NCBI RefSeq assembly: GCF_020283565.1 | Contig: NC_060059.1 | Coordinates: 44,228,215-44,292,214, forward strand | DNA length: 64,000 nt | Source of the DNA: Trifolium pratense | Taxonomy: Eukaryota > Streptophyta > Magnoliopsida > Fabales > Fabaceae | Direction: 5' to 3' | Part shown: positions 44,229 to 56,085 of the stretch, in pieces | Layout of the letters: the number at the start of each line of letters is the position of its first letter | Position numbering within the stretch: position 1 is the stretch's first letter | Translations under genes and position numbers: made by a program | Notes under the pieces: model-generated | The model's input: only the letters and a program-made list of their open reading frames with translations | Told to the model about the DNA's origin: nothing | Databases searched by the model: none

Positions 44229-45855
44229 TTTTTTACCAAAAGTTGCATTTTTTAGAGGATAATACAGGTGTACTTTTAAAATTAGACTTAATTGTATATT
44301 TGGTCTCTTATATTTATTTTAGATTTTAAGTTGATCACTTATTTTTTAAAAGTTTCAAATTGGTCCTTATCTTTTCTTCCGTTTAATAAGTTAGTCCCTC
44401 CCGTCAAATTTTTGATTAACGCCGTTAGATGTGAACATGTGGCAAACGGAATACGAAATTTGACTTAAAGCAACGACCAATGTCCGTAGGTAAAATTCTC
44501 TTCCACTGTATCACCCTCCATGATAGAACCCCAATCTAATCCCGCCAAAATCTTAATCCAGCAATGTCGATCGAAAATTAAGATATGAGAAGAGGCCTTG
44601 CACTGCGACAATAGGGAAGAGAAGAAGAAATGATGATGAGTTATGTTGGTTTGGTGATATCATCGTCGCTTTGTTGCGGGGGCTAAGCTGCGGCAAAAGT
44701 TCGTAACCAATCTCCCACAAACCCAACTAATCACAAAGTGCGTAACCACTTCCCCTCTTATTTTTTCAATTATTCACTTTCTTTCTCTTTGATTAATCAT
44801 TATTATCAATTCTCCTTCTCCAATTTGGTTTTTCTTATGGAATAATTGTTCTTCTCTTCAACTTTTACCATCATTGATTTTGTTTTTCGGTCTGCATAGT
44901 TTGATTTTAATTTCAATGTTGAGGATCAGAGGTTGGTTGTTGTTGGTCTGTGAAACTGAATTTTACCTACGAAAAATGGCCGTTGTTATAAGTCAAATTT
45001 CGTATTCTGTTTATCACGTGTCTACATTTAACGGTGTTAGTCAAAAATTTGATGGGAGAGACTAACTTATTAAACGGATGAAAAGATAAGGGACCAATTT
45101 GAAAGTTTTAAAAGATAACGGACCAAATGTGCAATTAAGCCTTAAAATTATTTACCAAAAGGGGGTAAGTCGTTCCTAAAGCGTTTGTATTTATTGATAA
45201 TTGCAATGTTATCTACCAGCTCTTCATATTCAATTGCCTTGTGTTACATTTTCATTGACGACTTTCATTTTTTTTTTTTTAAAAAAAAAATATGCAAGTA
45301 GTATATTTAAGTTTCGAGATATTGTGCATATTACACTGGACTACATCTATATAAAGTTTACATGCATCAATTTCATCCTCTTGGAAGCAAAGATTATTGG
45401 ACTTCATATTCGTGTCAAACATTTAATCATAACATGAGAAGACAAAATAAGAGTAGATAAAATATAACAAGAATACATAACAAGATTGATGTAGTTGTAC
45501 CCAAAACAACAAAGAAAATATGGTTTATGTCGCCCTGAGGGACATAAAAAGAAATAATGTCCCATAAAAAGTGAATCTTTAAATATAATTTTTAAGTCTA
45601 GTAAAATATAATTTATAAGTCTTAAAAAAAAGTCTTAAATAAAAAAAAAAAACGGAAGTCGTCAATGACGGTGGCGACTTTTATAAAAAAAAAATTAAAA
45701 GAATCAAAGTCGTGGTTGCCATCCACCACTTTGCTTAGAAAAAAAAAAGAAGTGGTGGGTAAGTCGTTCTTTTGGTAAATAATTTAAAAAAGTGCACTTG
45801 TTTGATAATATCCTCTAAAAAGTGCACCATTTTGGTAAAAACATGCCGATCTGTG
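44229..45855. mobile_element. Outer inverted-repeat element, split by a MULE
   Basis: Left text ttttaccaaaagttgcat, tttttagaggataatac and tttaccaaaagggggtaagtc is the inverse of right text gggtaagtcgttcttttggt, gataatatcctctaaaaag and caccattttggtaaaaac. The left arm is interrupted by the MULE at 44285-45141. At 45185-45240 short pieces of MET1 exon occur (tattgataattgcaatgtt forward and cttcatattcaattgcc inverted). The superfamily is not assigned. Confidence 0.6.
44285..45141. mobile_element. Mutator-like element with 9-bp target-site duplication
   Basis: About 200-base terminal inverted repeats (gacttaattgtatatttggtc against the inverse of gaccaaatgtgcaattaagcc) enclose 857 bases flanked by the perfect duplication ttaaaatta (44276-44284 and 45142-45150). 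The 500-base interior is non-repetitive and could be captured genomic DNA, but I recognise no exon. Confidence 0.85.
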
Positions 45856-46318
45856 AAGATTGATTAAATTTTATCACACGACGAAAAAATAAGAGAGAAT
45901 TACTAAAATTAAATTGTGAATAGAGAGTGAGATTGAAATTTTGAGAGCGATCGAGCAAGATTCATAGAACGGTTTCTAAATTTTGAGAGTATTTGACAGT
46001 GAGATTGAAATTTGAGAGTGATCGAAAGAGATACAGCGATTTAGCATTTCTGAATTCTTGATAAATTGGAAAATTGAGGGAATTGAATTTTTTTTAGGGA
46101 AAAAGCCCCTCACGAAATGAAAAATAAGGAAATTTTTATCAGTAAATCCAGGGGGTTTCAAATCCCGCTAAAGAACAAAGTATTTTCTAAAAAATTCCTT
46201 TATAATTATAACACAATATAAATGGGGTTACACTAAACCTCCTCTAAAAAACGCTGCTATCCGACGGTTTTTTTAGTCTTTCTAGAAATCTAAGTGAATT
46301 ATATGTCAAATCTATTAC
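45856..46318. other. Intergenic, nothing recognised
   Basis: A direct repeat gtgagattgaaatttgagag-like occurs twice near 45928 and 46000. No coding evidence. Confidence 0.4.
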
Positions 46319-46327
46319 TAAATTAAA

Positions 46328-46583
46328 GGGTTAATAGTTGTTTACTCCCTGTAATATGAGCCTGTTTTGGTTTACACCCCTATAAAAAAAAATATTTTTG
46401 ATTACCCCTCGCAATGTGAGTTAGTTTTGATTTACCCCTTCAGTAGGCAACTTGGCTTGTGACTTAAAATATTTAATTATTTGGCATGCCTATGTGTTTT
46501 TTTTTTTTTCATTTTGGATTAAAATAATTAGTGCCACATAGATAAATATTACCACCTAATTTAATTATTAATGTTTTTTGTAC

Positions 46584-46642
<59 letters not shown>

Positions 46643-48699
46643 GTTTTTAAAAGAAAAATAAATAAATAAAAAATAAACGGGAGAGCTTTCGTCTTCCTCA
46701 AAACAACAGCACAAAATGGAACCAAAACACTCTTTCATCTTCTTCTTCTAACCATCAAACCCAAAATAGAAAATCAAGTTCATGAAAATTGGAGAACAGG
46801 GTCACTTGTTTTTTGTTTTTTTTTTTTTGCAAAAATTGGGTATCATTAAGGAGAACTTGACATAAATTGGGTATCTTCTTTCTACTTATGCTTTGTTTTT
46901 GCTCCGCGTCTTCCTCTCTCGTCTAGGTCACATGATTTATGCGATTTTTTTCTCTGCGTTTGTTCACGCTATTGTTCTGGGTTTGTTGCATGAGTATGTT
47001 GGATCTGATGCTTCTGGTGGTGGTTGTTATGGTAGTAGTGGTGGTGGGAGGAAACAGGGAGATTGGTATGGTGGTGGTGAGGAAGCTGAATTTGGATCTG
47101 GGTATGGTGGGAGGAAGGAGGAAAGTTGAAATTCCTGGCACGCAATGGACAGATGCTGTGACAGATGCTACAGCAATTGTCTAATGTATATAACGCAGCA
47201 GAATAACAGAATAATAAAGTGCAGAATAAAAAAGAACACAGTAGGTTTGTTAACCCAATTCAGTGTAAACACACTTACTCTCCCGTTTACACTTACCCAA
47301 TTCAGATGCTCTGGGGATACTAATCCAGGAAGGAAATCCACTATTAGTAGTATTAATTCAGAGCTAAACTCTCCCGTTTACAACTCTTCACTTAATCACT
47401 ACCCGTGCTAATTTCTACCTAGGAACTCCTAGATATGAGACCCCTCTCACTTCCTCTCGATCACACAACCTGTGATTTAAACTCAGTAACAAACCAATTG
47501 TGAAGTCACCCTTCAAAGACAAATCCTAACTCTATAATTCAAAGCTTAAGAGTAGGTTCACATAAACTAATAGCAACCCGTACTTAAAAGCTTAAGGTTA
47601 CGATCACACACTACCTAACCTCCTTGCTTAAAAGCTTTGGAGTTAGTACACAAATTACAACTCAAACACAGTCCTAAACTTGCATCAATGTGATACAAGA
47701 AAGACTCACAATTAAAACACTCTAAACCCTAAAACTCACGCTTTGTAGAACACGGTTTAGATTACATGAATAAAACAACGTTCTAGGCCTTTGTATTTAT
47801 AGCCTTGAATAATATTGGTCTTCAAGTTAAATCTTCAGAATATCTTGATTAAATCTTCAATGGTAGCTTGCAAGATTTGCTGGAAAAATAAATCTTCAAT
47901 GACAGCTTGTAAAATTTGCTGGAAAAATAAATCTTCAACAAAATCTTCAGTCCCAAAAATATCTTTCTTTGAGAAAAGATTTACTCAAAAAAAAAAACTT
48001 TCTTTAATTAAAAGATTTGATGCAAAAATATTGAAACATATTTTTGTAACAAATCAAATAAACCGCCTTTTAATTTTCTTGCAATGGAAGACGCGTTTTG
48101 GCCAGCTGGATGATCACGAACTTTATTTGTAAATCAAATCTTCCAAAGATTCAAAAATAGAGTATAGTGCGCACAAGCTTCAGGAGACACATGTTGTACG
48201 GACATGCTACAACATCTTGGTCCAACAGTTGGCTATTGTTGTTTTTGCAAAATTGTAGCAAACATTCAAAACCCAACAAAAGTGATCACGAACAAAATTT
48301 TGAGTTGAAGATTTTAGGTTTTTAATTAGTTTTTGGTTTGAATTTTGGAAGATGAAGATTTTATCTTTCTATGTTTTGAATGATGAAGATACTAATGAAG
48401 TTGGACTTTGATTTTCTAGGTTTTCAATCTGTTTTTTTTTTTTTTTCAATTTATTTTCTTTTAAAAAATGAACATGTAATTAATTAGTCTACGTGGTTTT
48501 GATTAAATTAATCTAAAATGAAAAAAAAAAAACATATGCATGTCAAATCATCAAATATGTCCAGTCACAAGCCAAGTTGTCTACCGAGAGGGATAAATCA
48601 AAACTCACTCACATTGCGAGGAGGTAATCAAAAATTATATTTTTATAGGTGGTAAACCAAAACTAGCTCACATTACAGGGAGTAAAGAGCTATTAACCG
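46328..48699. mobile_element. Mutator-like element (possible Pack-MULE)
   Basis: Terminal inverted repeats of about 170-200 bases (gttaatagttgtttactccc against the inverse of gggagtaaagagctattaac) are flanked by the perfect 9-base duplication taaattaaa (46319-46327 and 48700-48708). Inside are an (AT)n run (46586-46640), a Gly-rich frame (46893-47129) preceded by UTR-like text, and an LTR-like segment (47150-48230). No transposase. The Gly-rich frame could be a captured exon but its function is unknown. Confidence 0.82.
47150..48230 (-). mobile_element. LTR-like segment nested in the MULE
   Basis: On the minus strand: TGTTGGACC near the right edge, a TATA-like gctataaatacaaagg, then GC-balanced text with repeated ctctcccgtttacac-type words and an end rich in tgctgtagcatctgtcac. 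Composition and layout look like a Copia LTR, but a clean 5-base duplication was not found, so the ends are approximate. Confidence 0.45.
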
Positions 48700-48708
48700 T
48701 AAATTAAA

Positions 48709-49622
48709 TCATATGGTCACAAACTAAATTTAGGATTCATTTCAAATTAAATCCGCAAGATGAAAACTTCCAACAACCAGAATCACTGAACAAACTTTGG
48801 CTTCTTTTTCTTGACCCCTATCTGAATTTGGCTTCATATGCCATCCAAAATATAGAATATGTATTTGGCTTCATCTTAATTAAGCACAATTAATAAATCA
48901 TTTAAATTTTGTAGCATACATCCATACAATAAACATCACACTACCGTTCCCTTTTAAAAAACAACATAATGTTTGGATGGAGGTTAGCACGTCATTGTAG
49001 AGTAGCTGGATGAAAAAAAAAAATTTGAACATAGGAAATAAAAGTAGGTGACCTTGTTTGTTCACATTTATTATTCATATAAGAAAAGAATTTAGACGAG
49101 TTGGATTTCAAAATTTTAAAATTCAGAGAATAAAAAGTTTGAGTCAGATTCTAACCAATTAGACAAAAACTTCTTTTCCACTTGCTAATTTTATAATAAA
49201 TATTATAAAGTTGGTGAAAAAAATTTTTGAAGCAAAATTGGTGAAATATAACAAGACAGCATTCTTTACTTATTTCTTAGGTACTTTGAGTCTTTGACTT
49301 CCAATTAAAATAAATAAATAAATAAATAAATAAAATAATAAGAGTGATGTTATAGCCACCCAAGTGCTAAACTATATGGTATATTTTTTTAAGCGTGACG
49401 TGTATTTTGTATTTATTTAAGAAAATATGAAACATGACTGCTTCATGCTATTATACCAACACAACTTGTTTCCATGGTGTCTCTCTTCTCTAGCAAATTT
49501 CCAGCTTCCATGATCAATGAAATATTAATTCATATTCCTTTTTTGCAAAATAATTATTTGTCTCAATTCATTTCATATTTGTCTTGCCTTTTGTTTTTGG
49601 TTTGGTGGGTTCCCCATTGACC
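48709..49622. other. Upstream region of RING-CH gene
   Basis: AT-rich with an (aaat)n run near 49311-49335. No other gene; the promoter of the next gene presumably lies in the last few hundred bases. Confidence 0.4.
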
Positions 49623-52600
49623 ATGGCAACTCAAGCTTCCAAGGATAATAATCACCAAGGAACTAGCACCATTGAAAATAAAGCTGATATTTCAATTCAA
49701 AAGGTTCTTTAGATTCTTCTATTCTTTTTCTTACTTTTGTACTATCACTTGTATATTTATTTATATAATTTATTTATCATTTTCAATTGAAGTTTTTTTT
49801 TCCTTCATGTATGCACTTATTTTTTTCTCTTTTGTTTACATATCACTTATCACAATAATCTCCCTTTGTAGAAAAGTTACGAATATGAATTTGTATTTTA
49901 TTATAGATTTTAAGAATTTGCCCAGAAGAAAATAAGATGTTTTGAGAAGGTTATAAGCAATTGGGGGAATATATTTGTCACAAAAAAAATTTGTTTTATA
50001 CTAAATACCCTTCAAAAATACTTTAAAAAATTTAGTGGTGATTCTCAATTCTCACCATATATTTCTAATCAATATAATAATATGCTTCAATTGTTCATAA
50101 GAAAATCATAATATCTTGTAAAGATATTTAGTGATATAGTGGTTGTGACTATAGATGATTGTGCTCCATTTCTGATTGTGAAAGCTCTAATGTTTTAGTG
50201 GATGCAAAATAATTGGTGATTTGTCTTATTCTGCCACATACAACGACACAAACATTAATATCATTCAAAAAACTCACATTACCTTATGCTCAATGTAACT
50301 ACTTTGCATATTCTTTTTGCAGTAAAATTAGATCACAATCACATAGTATATGCATTAGAACTCCCAGCAAAAATTATGAAAACTTCCAACAATAGATGAT
50401 TTCATTGAAGATACGTTCAATTGATTAAGGATTTATTTTGGATTAACTTATTTGAACTTATCTACTGACATAGACACTTGTGAGATTAATATTTTGAAAG
50501 AACTCATGGAAACAACTTCATAAAATATTTTTTGCTTATTTAATTTTCATAAGTTTTTCACTATAGTTTATAAAAATAACTTATAGCTTATATAAAAGCA
50601 ATTTGATGACTTTATCCTATCCTTTATTATAGAATAGCTTAGGCATAAACACTCATGTATATGATAAGTGTTTATGCTATAAGTACTTAACTAAGCTGTT
50701 TATCCATAGTACTTACCTATAAGTACTTGAGTATCTTCCAACTAAAGTACTGTTTCTTAATATTTGTGTACTAATATATAAAGATCAATTACCTTGCAAC
50801 TATCATTGTGTAAAACAATTTCCTTCTCTAATTTTAACAATGAATTTCATTCAAATTTTATGATTTTGAATATAGGGTATGACATCATTTGAAATAACAG
50901 AGGAAGTCCCAAGTGAACAACAAAGAACAAGGCAAAACCTTACCTTAGAGACACCAAAAAAAACTCATGAAGAAGCAAAAGAAGATTTTTTGAGAATAAA
51001 CATACCACTAACTCCATCACCAAGAAAAGTGATATTTTCTCCTTGCACAAGTCCTGGTTATTTCATTCCAACCAATGAATCTCCTGGTCCCTCTCCTTCT
51101 AGTTCTAAAACTAGATCAACTCTTAAAAAAACACTTATTCCTAAACTCAGTTTTAAATTTAAGAACACAACTTCTGAGATTGAAAAAGCCGCTTTCCTTG
51201 CACTTGGAGGTTCGTCTGCAGTGCCACAAAAGAAGCCTTTTCTTTCGAGGACATTGTCGCGTATGAAATCTAGAGGGAGGAAAACATCTTCGTTACCGGT
51301 ATCACCTGTTCCTCGTTCAACTCCAGTGTCTGTACATGGAGGGAAAGCTTTTCCAACAATGGCTAGTGTAAGTAACTTAGCAATAATTTTCAATGTTACA
51401 TTGTAGTTAAAATCATTGGTTTAATAACTATGCACTGACAGTATAAATAAATTATTTTACACAATGTCTAATCAAATTTCACCATTGAATCTTATCATGT
51501 TATAGTAATATCTATATGATGAAATATGATTGAACGTCTGTTTAAAACGTTTTTACGATAAAATCATTATGCATTAAAACAAAATGTGGAACACTTGTTT
51601 GACTGTATCTAATTATGGTTAGCTCATTTTACAGGAGAAAGAACTGCAATTACCAATTCATCGTTCGCGATCTGTTCCTGCATTTACAGAAGATACTCCT
51701 GTAGGTGGCATGTTTCGTATAGTTCGGAACATACCGCAATTGAATGAGAAAATTGCCACCACATCATCTGCAGCATCTCCAACTAGTGAAAATGGTAAAA
51801 ATGAATTGTGTTCTGTCACATATTTGAGTTGTTAATTTCCAAATTAGAAGTTAATCAGTTATTTGTGTAGGCCTCTCTCTCCCTCTCTCTCTTTTTTTTT
51901 TTTTTTTTTGGTTTGGTGGCCTAGTGGCTAAAAATTCCACCCTTAAGGTGGATAAGTGGGGTGTCTCGGGTTCGAACCTCGACCCCCCGCATATAAAATG
52001 CGATGTCCCTTACCAACTGAGCTAAGCTCACGGGGACTTTGTGTAGGCCTCTCTATATTTAAATAACCAACTTTTGCAACTATGATTCAGTGGAAACTGA
52101 GGATGAAGGTGAAGATATTCCAGAAGAAGAAGCTGTTTGTAGAATTTGTATGGTTGAATTGGGAGAAGGTGGTGATACTTTTAAATTGGAGTGTAGTTGT
52201 AAAGGTGAGCTTTCACTAGCACACAAAGAATGTGCAGTTAAATGGTTTAGTATTAAAGGTAATAGAACATGTGATGTGTGCAAACAAGAAGTTCAGAACT
52301 TACCTGTCACTCTTTTAAGACTTCATCAAGCTAACTTGCAATCTAGCAGAGGTCACTTAGATGAATCTTCTCAATACAGGCAAGGGAAAATCATTGATGT
52401 GGTTTAATTTTATTCTTTTGTTTTGAAGGTGACTTCCTATATTATTCAATAATGATTTTATGGTTCAATATTTTATATAGATTGAATAGGAAAATCGATT
52501 TTTGAAATTGTAAGATACCATCGAAAATTAGAAAATAATATCCAATCGAAAATAGTCATCCGTTAACTATTTTAAATCGATTTTCGAAAATGTATCTATC

Positions 52601-53829
52601 AAATCGAAAATTAGATACCATTTCGACCGATACTTAAATTTCAATGACCAATTTGCCTATTCCTCATTTTATATATTGTTTCATTGATAAACTTCTGGAT
52701 AAGGATTGAACCAACAAGGCACACAAACTAAATCAATACTTATACAGGGTTTGGCAGGATGCCCCCATTCTTGTCATTGTCAACATGCTGGCATACTTTT
52801 GTTTTCTTGAGCAGCTTCTTGTAAGTTTAACTACTCTAATCTATGCCGTACTTACACTTCTCATTAAAGGTGTGTCTGATGTTGGACATTTGTCGGTGTC
52901 TGACACTTGTCAGTGCCAACGTGTCAATATTAATGTCGTGTCTAGTGTTTGTGTAATTAAGTTGATAAGACTCTAACACAATATCCCCCCTAACAAATAT
53001 GAATTCCCCATGTTATTGATGGACAGGTTTCAAGTATGGGATCTGGTGCTATTGCCATGTCCCTCCCCTTTTCTTGTATACTTGGTCTTCTTGCAAGCAT
53101 GACAGCTACAACCATGGGTGAGGCTTTGTTTCTACTTTCACTCATCTCACTGTACTTGAAGTTGAATTCCTCACAATTTACATTAATTCCTCCAAAAAAT
53201 TTCTTAGTGAGGAGAAATCATGTTTGGATTTATGGAACCATGCAGTTTGTTTTGGTGGTTCTTGCTGGACATCTTCTCTATTCATTGGTAAGAAATTCTT
53301 TCCTGCAACCATATATAGCATTATTGTTGATTAGTCAAATATATCGAAAAGTAGCATTATTTTGGATTTCAAAATGCTGGTTTCAATTATATCGAAGAGA
53401 ATTTGCATCATTAGTGTTGAGCGTCACACATTAGATGAGATATGATCTAATAAAAAATTTATAAGCACAAGATATCTCTGACTTACAAGCCAGATTTTTA
53501 GGGTTGAGTTAGGCGGCACGACTCAAATTTTTTAAGAATTACAATATTTCAAATATATGAATTATGTTTTAATATATTTATTTGAAATGGCACTATTACA
53601 GGCTCATATGGAAGCTGTTTTGGCAATCCTACTAGCTACATTTGCTGGATTTGGATCTGTAATGTGTGGAACATGTATACTTATGGATATCATGAAATGG
53701 AGGAGAAGATGGCTTGCTCAGTTGAATCAACAGAATGGAGGTTCCGAAGCAGTGGCTCCGCCTGATCAATCATCTGCAGCGACCCATCAAACTCAAATTG
53801 ATCCTCAACAGAATGAGTTGACAGCATAA
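49623..53829 (+). CDS. RING-CH (MARCH-type) membrane E3 ubiquitin ligase
   Basis: Eight exons join in frame: 49623-49703, 50876-51367, 51635-51794, 52091-52379, 52748-52820, 53027-53117, 53208-53287, 53602-53829, giving 497 residues. After a basic, Ser/Pro-rich N-terminal half comes a C4HC3 RING-CH finger (Cys 261, 264, 279, 281, His 289, Cys 292, 305, 308; CRICM and CDVC), then about four hydrophobic segments between about 345 and 450 (ILVIVNMLAYFCFL, HVWIYGTMQFVLVVL, AVLAILLATFAGFG) and a polar tail. Plant RING-CH proteins of this build are membrane ubiquitin ligases; the substrate is unknown. Exon 4 ends AG|GCAAGG, a GC donor, required to keep RVWQDAP in frame. A SINE sits in intron 3. The first exon is the least certain part. 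Confidence 0.88.
50410..50740. mobile_element. AT-rich legume MITE in RING-CH intron 1
   Basis: gaacttatctactgacatag, then aactcatggaaacaactt and at the end acttaactaagctgtttatc match the order of the LOG2-like intron 2 element (22610-22890). Confidence 0.5.
51879..52037 (-). mobile_element. SINE in RING-CH intron 3, with 17-bp target-site duplication
   Basis: The minus strand has box A tagctcagttggtaaggg, box B ggttcgaaccc, a conserved body ending agccactaggccaccaaacc and an A tail (the T run). The perfect duplication tttgtgtaggcctctct flanks it (51862-51878 and 52038-52054). It is the youngest-looking SINE in the window. Confidence 0.92.
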
Positions 53830-54050
53830 TATTTTTTCACAATTTCTTGAATGCTGGCATCATTAAGATCTGATGTCTTACTTACATAAAGTTGGTATTG
53901 TATAGACAACTTTGAGCACGTTGCTTTCTTGTATGCCATTGTAGATTTAGGAACAGAAATTTTCATGTGTGCAGAATCTCTCATCAGAAACAAAGAAAGT
54001 TGATATTTGTATACATAGCAGATTGCCGGGTCACCGGTCATATGTATGTA
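53830..54050. other. 3' flank of RING-CH gene
   Basis: Probable 3' UTR. No clear poly(A) signal was assigned. Confidence 0.4.
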
Positions 54051-54385
54051 TATTTTTTTTTTAACTGCAAAGGAATTATTTCATCAATAAAAATGGTGAA
54101 ACCGAGTATAAGACGTACTAAACCCACCAAAAATGATAAAGTACAAGTAGTACTCACAACATCCAAATGACAACACTAACAAGCATTATCTAAGCATACA
54201 ATCCACCGGGTTCGAGTCTCACTCATAAAACATACAAGAAGCACCCACTTTCTTCGAAAATAACCATTGCCAAGAAAATCTTTTAATGTAATCCACCACT
54301 TCCGAGATCGAATCTTGCTTATCAGCAAAAATTGCATCGTTCTTTGTCTTCCAAAGCGAGGAAAACCTTGATTTGGTATGATGTA
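54051..54385 (-). mobile_element. LINE 3' end fragment
   Basis: A minus-strand frame reads LWKTKNDAIFADKQD, then VVDYIKRFSWQWLFSKK, the C-terminal tail typical of plant LINE reverse-transcriptase/zf-RVT polyproteins, followed by short 3' UTR text and an A tail (T run at about 54050). It is 5'-truncated, as LINE insertions usually are. No target duplication was defined. Confidence 0.65.
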
Positions 54386-55265
54386 CAATTTTAAATCTCT
54401 AAAATGAGTAAAGTGTTAAGTGAGATGATCAATATGGTGATTATAACAACCTCATAATTTGTTATGATGTACATATATCTATCTTTGATTTATTAATTAA
54501 TGGTTCATATTACTAACTTTACATTCTAAAGTGAATCACTCACTTTAGAAGGAATCAGATCCATGATGTACCTATAATATATATATATATATATTTAATT
54601 TATTAATTTTTATTATTTTATGGCAAATATAATAGTACACAGATTACATTGGGATAATTTAACTCAGCTACAAGAAATTTTTTTTTTTGCAAAGACAAAA
54701 TTGTAAATTCAAGAGATATAAAAGAAATACGGGGTCGGAAGAGAAAACATTGAAGCACAATATAGAGGGGCCTAGATTTTTGTTGGTGATTTTAATGTTG
54801 GCAAGGCAAGGCAATGACAACATGGGCCACAACATGTCAAGGCCATTCCCACCTCTCTTTCTTTCTTATTTCTTTTTTATTTTTTTCTCTATAATAATTG
54901 TGATTTATATTACTTCTATTATTTCTATTATTTTTTTAAAAAAATTCACAACAAGTCCAAACTTCAAAGAGATTGCTATGCCCTCAAAAAGCTGGTTATG
55001 ACAAACTAAAAAGATGAAATTAAATTAGGCAATGAAAAAGGTTTTGCCATTTGTTTAGGCTTACGAGCTTTCTTTTTGTGCATTATTCAAGAACAATCTT
55101 TTTGTACATTTTCAAGAATTCTGTTGCTGCTCCCTTTGTACAGGGCCTACTCTTAGGCTTTGTTTGGTTTGAAAAATAAAAATTAAAAGAAAATTCGGAA
55201 ACCAAACACATCATTAAGTACAATACGCATCGGTTCAAGGACAAATTCCATTGAAATAATGTATA
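54386..55265. other. AT-rich intergenic DNA
   Basis: A short (AT)n at about 54579-54594 and hydrophobic low-complexity frames (54687-55001). Near 55157 a ggctttgtttggtttg word resembles a MITE terminus without a partner. No gene. Confidence 0.4.
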
Positions 55266-55679
55266 CTACCTCCGTCTAAAAAATATTAATAAAATTTCTT
55301 TGACAAAAATATAAGAATTAAGAATAGTGATTTTTTTATAGTATTAAATTTGTTAACGAATATACATTATTTTTACAAAATTATCCTTTAATTATTAAAA
55401 GAGACAATTGTGATATTTCATTTCTCTCCAATTAATTAAATATTTTTGTAAAAATTGTCCCCATGAGCTTAGCTCAGTTGGTAGGGACATCACACTATAT
55501 GTGTATGAGCCTGAGTTCGAACCCGAACACTTCATTTATTCACCTCTAAGGTGGATTTTCTAGCCACTAGGCTAGTTCACAAAAATTGTAAAAATTTAAT
55601 TAATACAACTTTTTAAAGTGTCTTATAAAATGAGATATCAAAATTTTGAAAAAATATCTTATATATTATTGGGATGGAG
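55266..55679. mobile_element. Stowaway-like MITE carrying a nested SINE
   Basis: The left end ctacctccgtctaaaa after TA and the right end ttgggatggag before TA are degenerate inverse copies. The SINE at 55459-55580 lies inside with its own duplication, so it arrived later. Confidence 0.65.
55459..55580 (+). mobile_element. SINE nested in the Stowaway-like MITE
   Basis: Box A tagctcagttggtaggg and box B gagttcgaacccg, the body ctaaggtggattttctagcc and a short end, flanked by aaaaattgt (55450-55458 and 55581-55589). Same family as 51879-52037. It lacks a long A tail. Confidence 0.85.
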
Positions 55680-55882
55680 TAAAATTTACATTAAACATAA
55701 TATCTTTTATATTTTATTTTTTTTTTAGATAAATTAAGAGTATTCAGATATCAAAGATATTTCAACTAAGTTAAGATATCTAAACCCCCTCACCCTATGC
55801 CTATATTTTAAAAATATTAACTATACATATTTCAAGATAATTATACTACATTTATTTTATCCGATATTAGTTACCATTTTTC

Positions 55883-56085
55883 TTATGAGAAAGTATTAGA
55901 TAGGCACAACTAGTTAGGCACAAATTGTAGGCACACTCACACAAATCAAAAAAAAAAAAAGCTTATAAAAAAAAACACAAATAAAAAAAATAAAAGAAAA
56001 TTAAATTTATCACATCAATTTATATCCCTTTAATTATTTTATCTTTAATTTTTTTTACTTGATGTGAGTGTATCTAACATTTCTC
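55883..56085. mobile_element. Probable small MITE
   Basis: Left gttaggcacaaattgtaggc and acactcacacaaatc are the loose inverse of right gatgtgagtgtatctaac. Related words occur at 24930-25060 and 25815-26005. Confidence 0.4.

Noticed and set aside
46939..47184. Val-rich frame overlapping the Gly-rich frame in the MULE
   Set aside because: It is an alternate frame of the ggtggt repeat; at most one frame could be coding, and neither is supported.
54687..55001. 104-codon frame with a hydrophobic stretch
   Set aside because: The hydrophobic stretch is low-complexity T-rich DNA (Phe/Ile runs). No splice context or homology.
55459..55580. tRNA gene (box A and box B present)
   Set aside because: No closable cloverleaf or anticodon arm; a target-site duplication and family copies show that it is a SINE. 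The same reasoning applies at 51879, 29645, 6285 and 2635.
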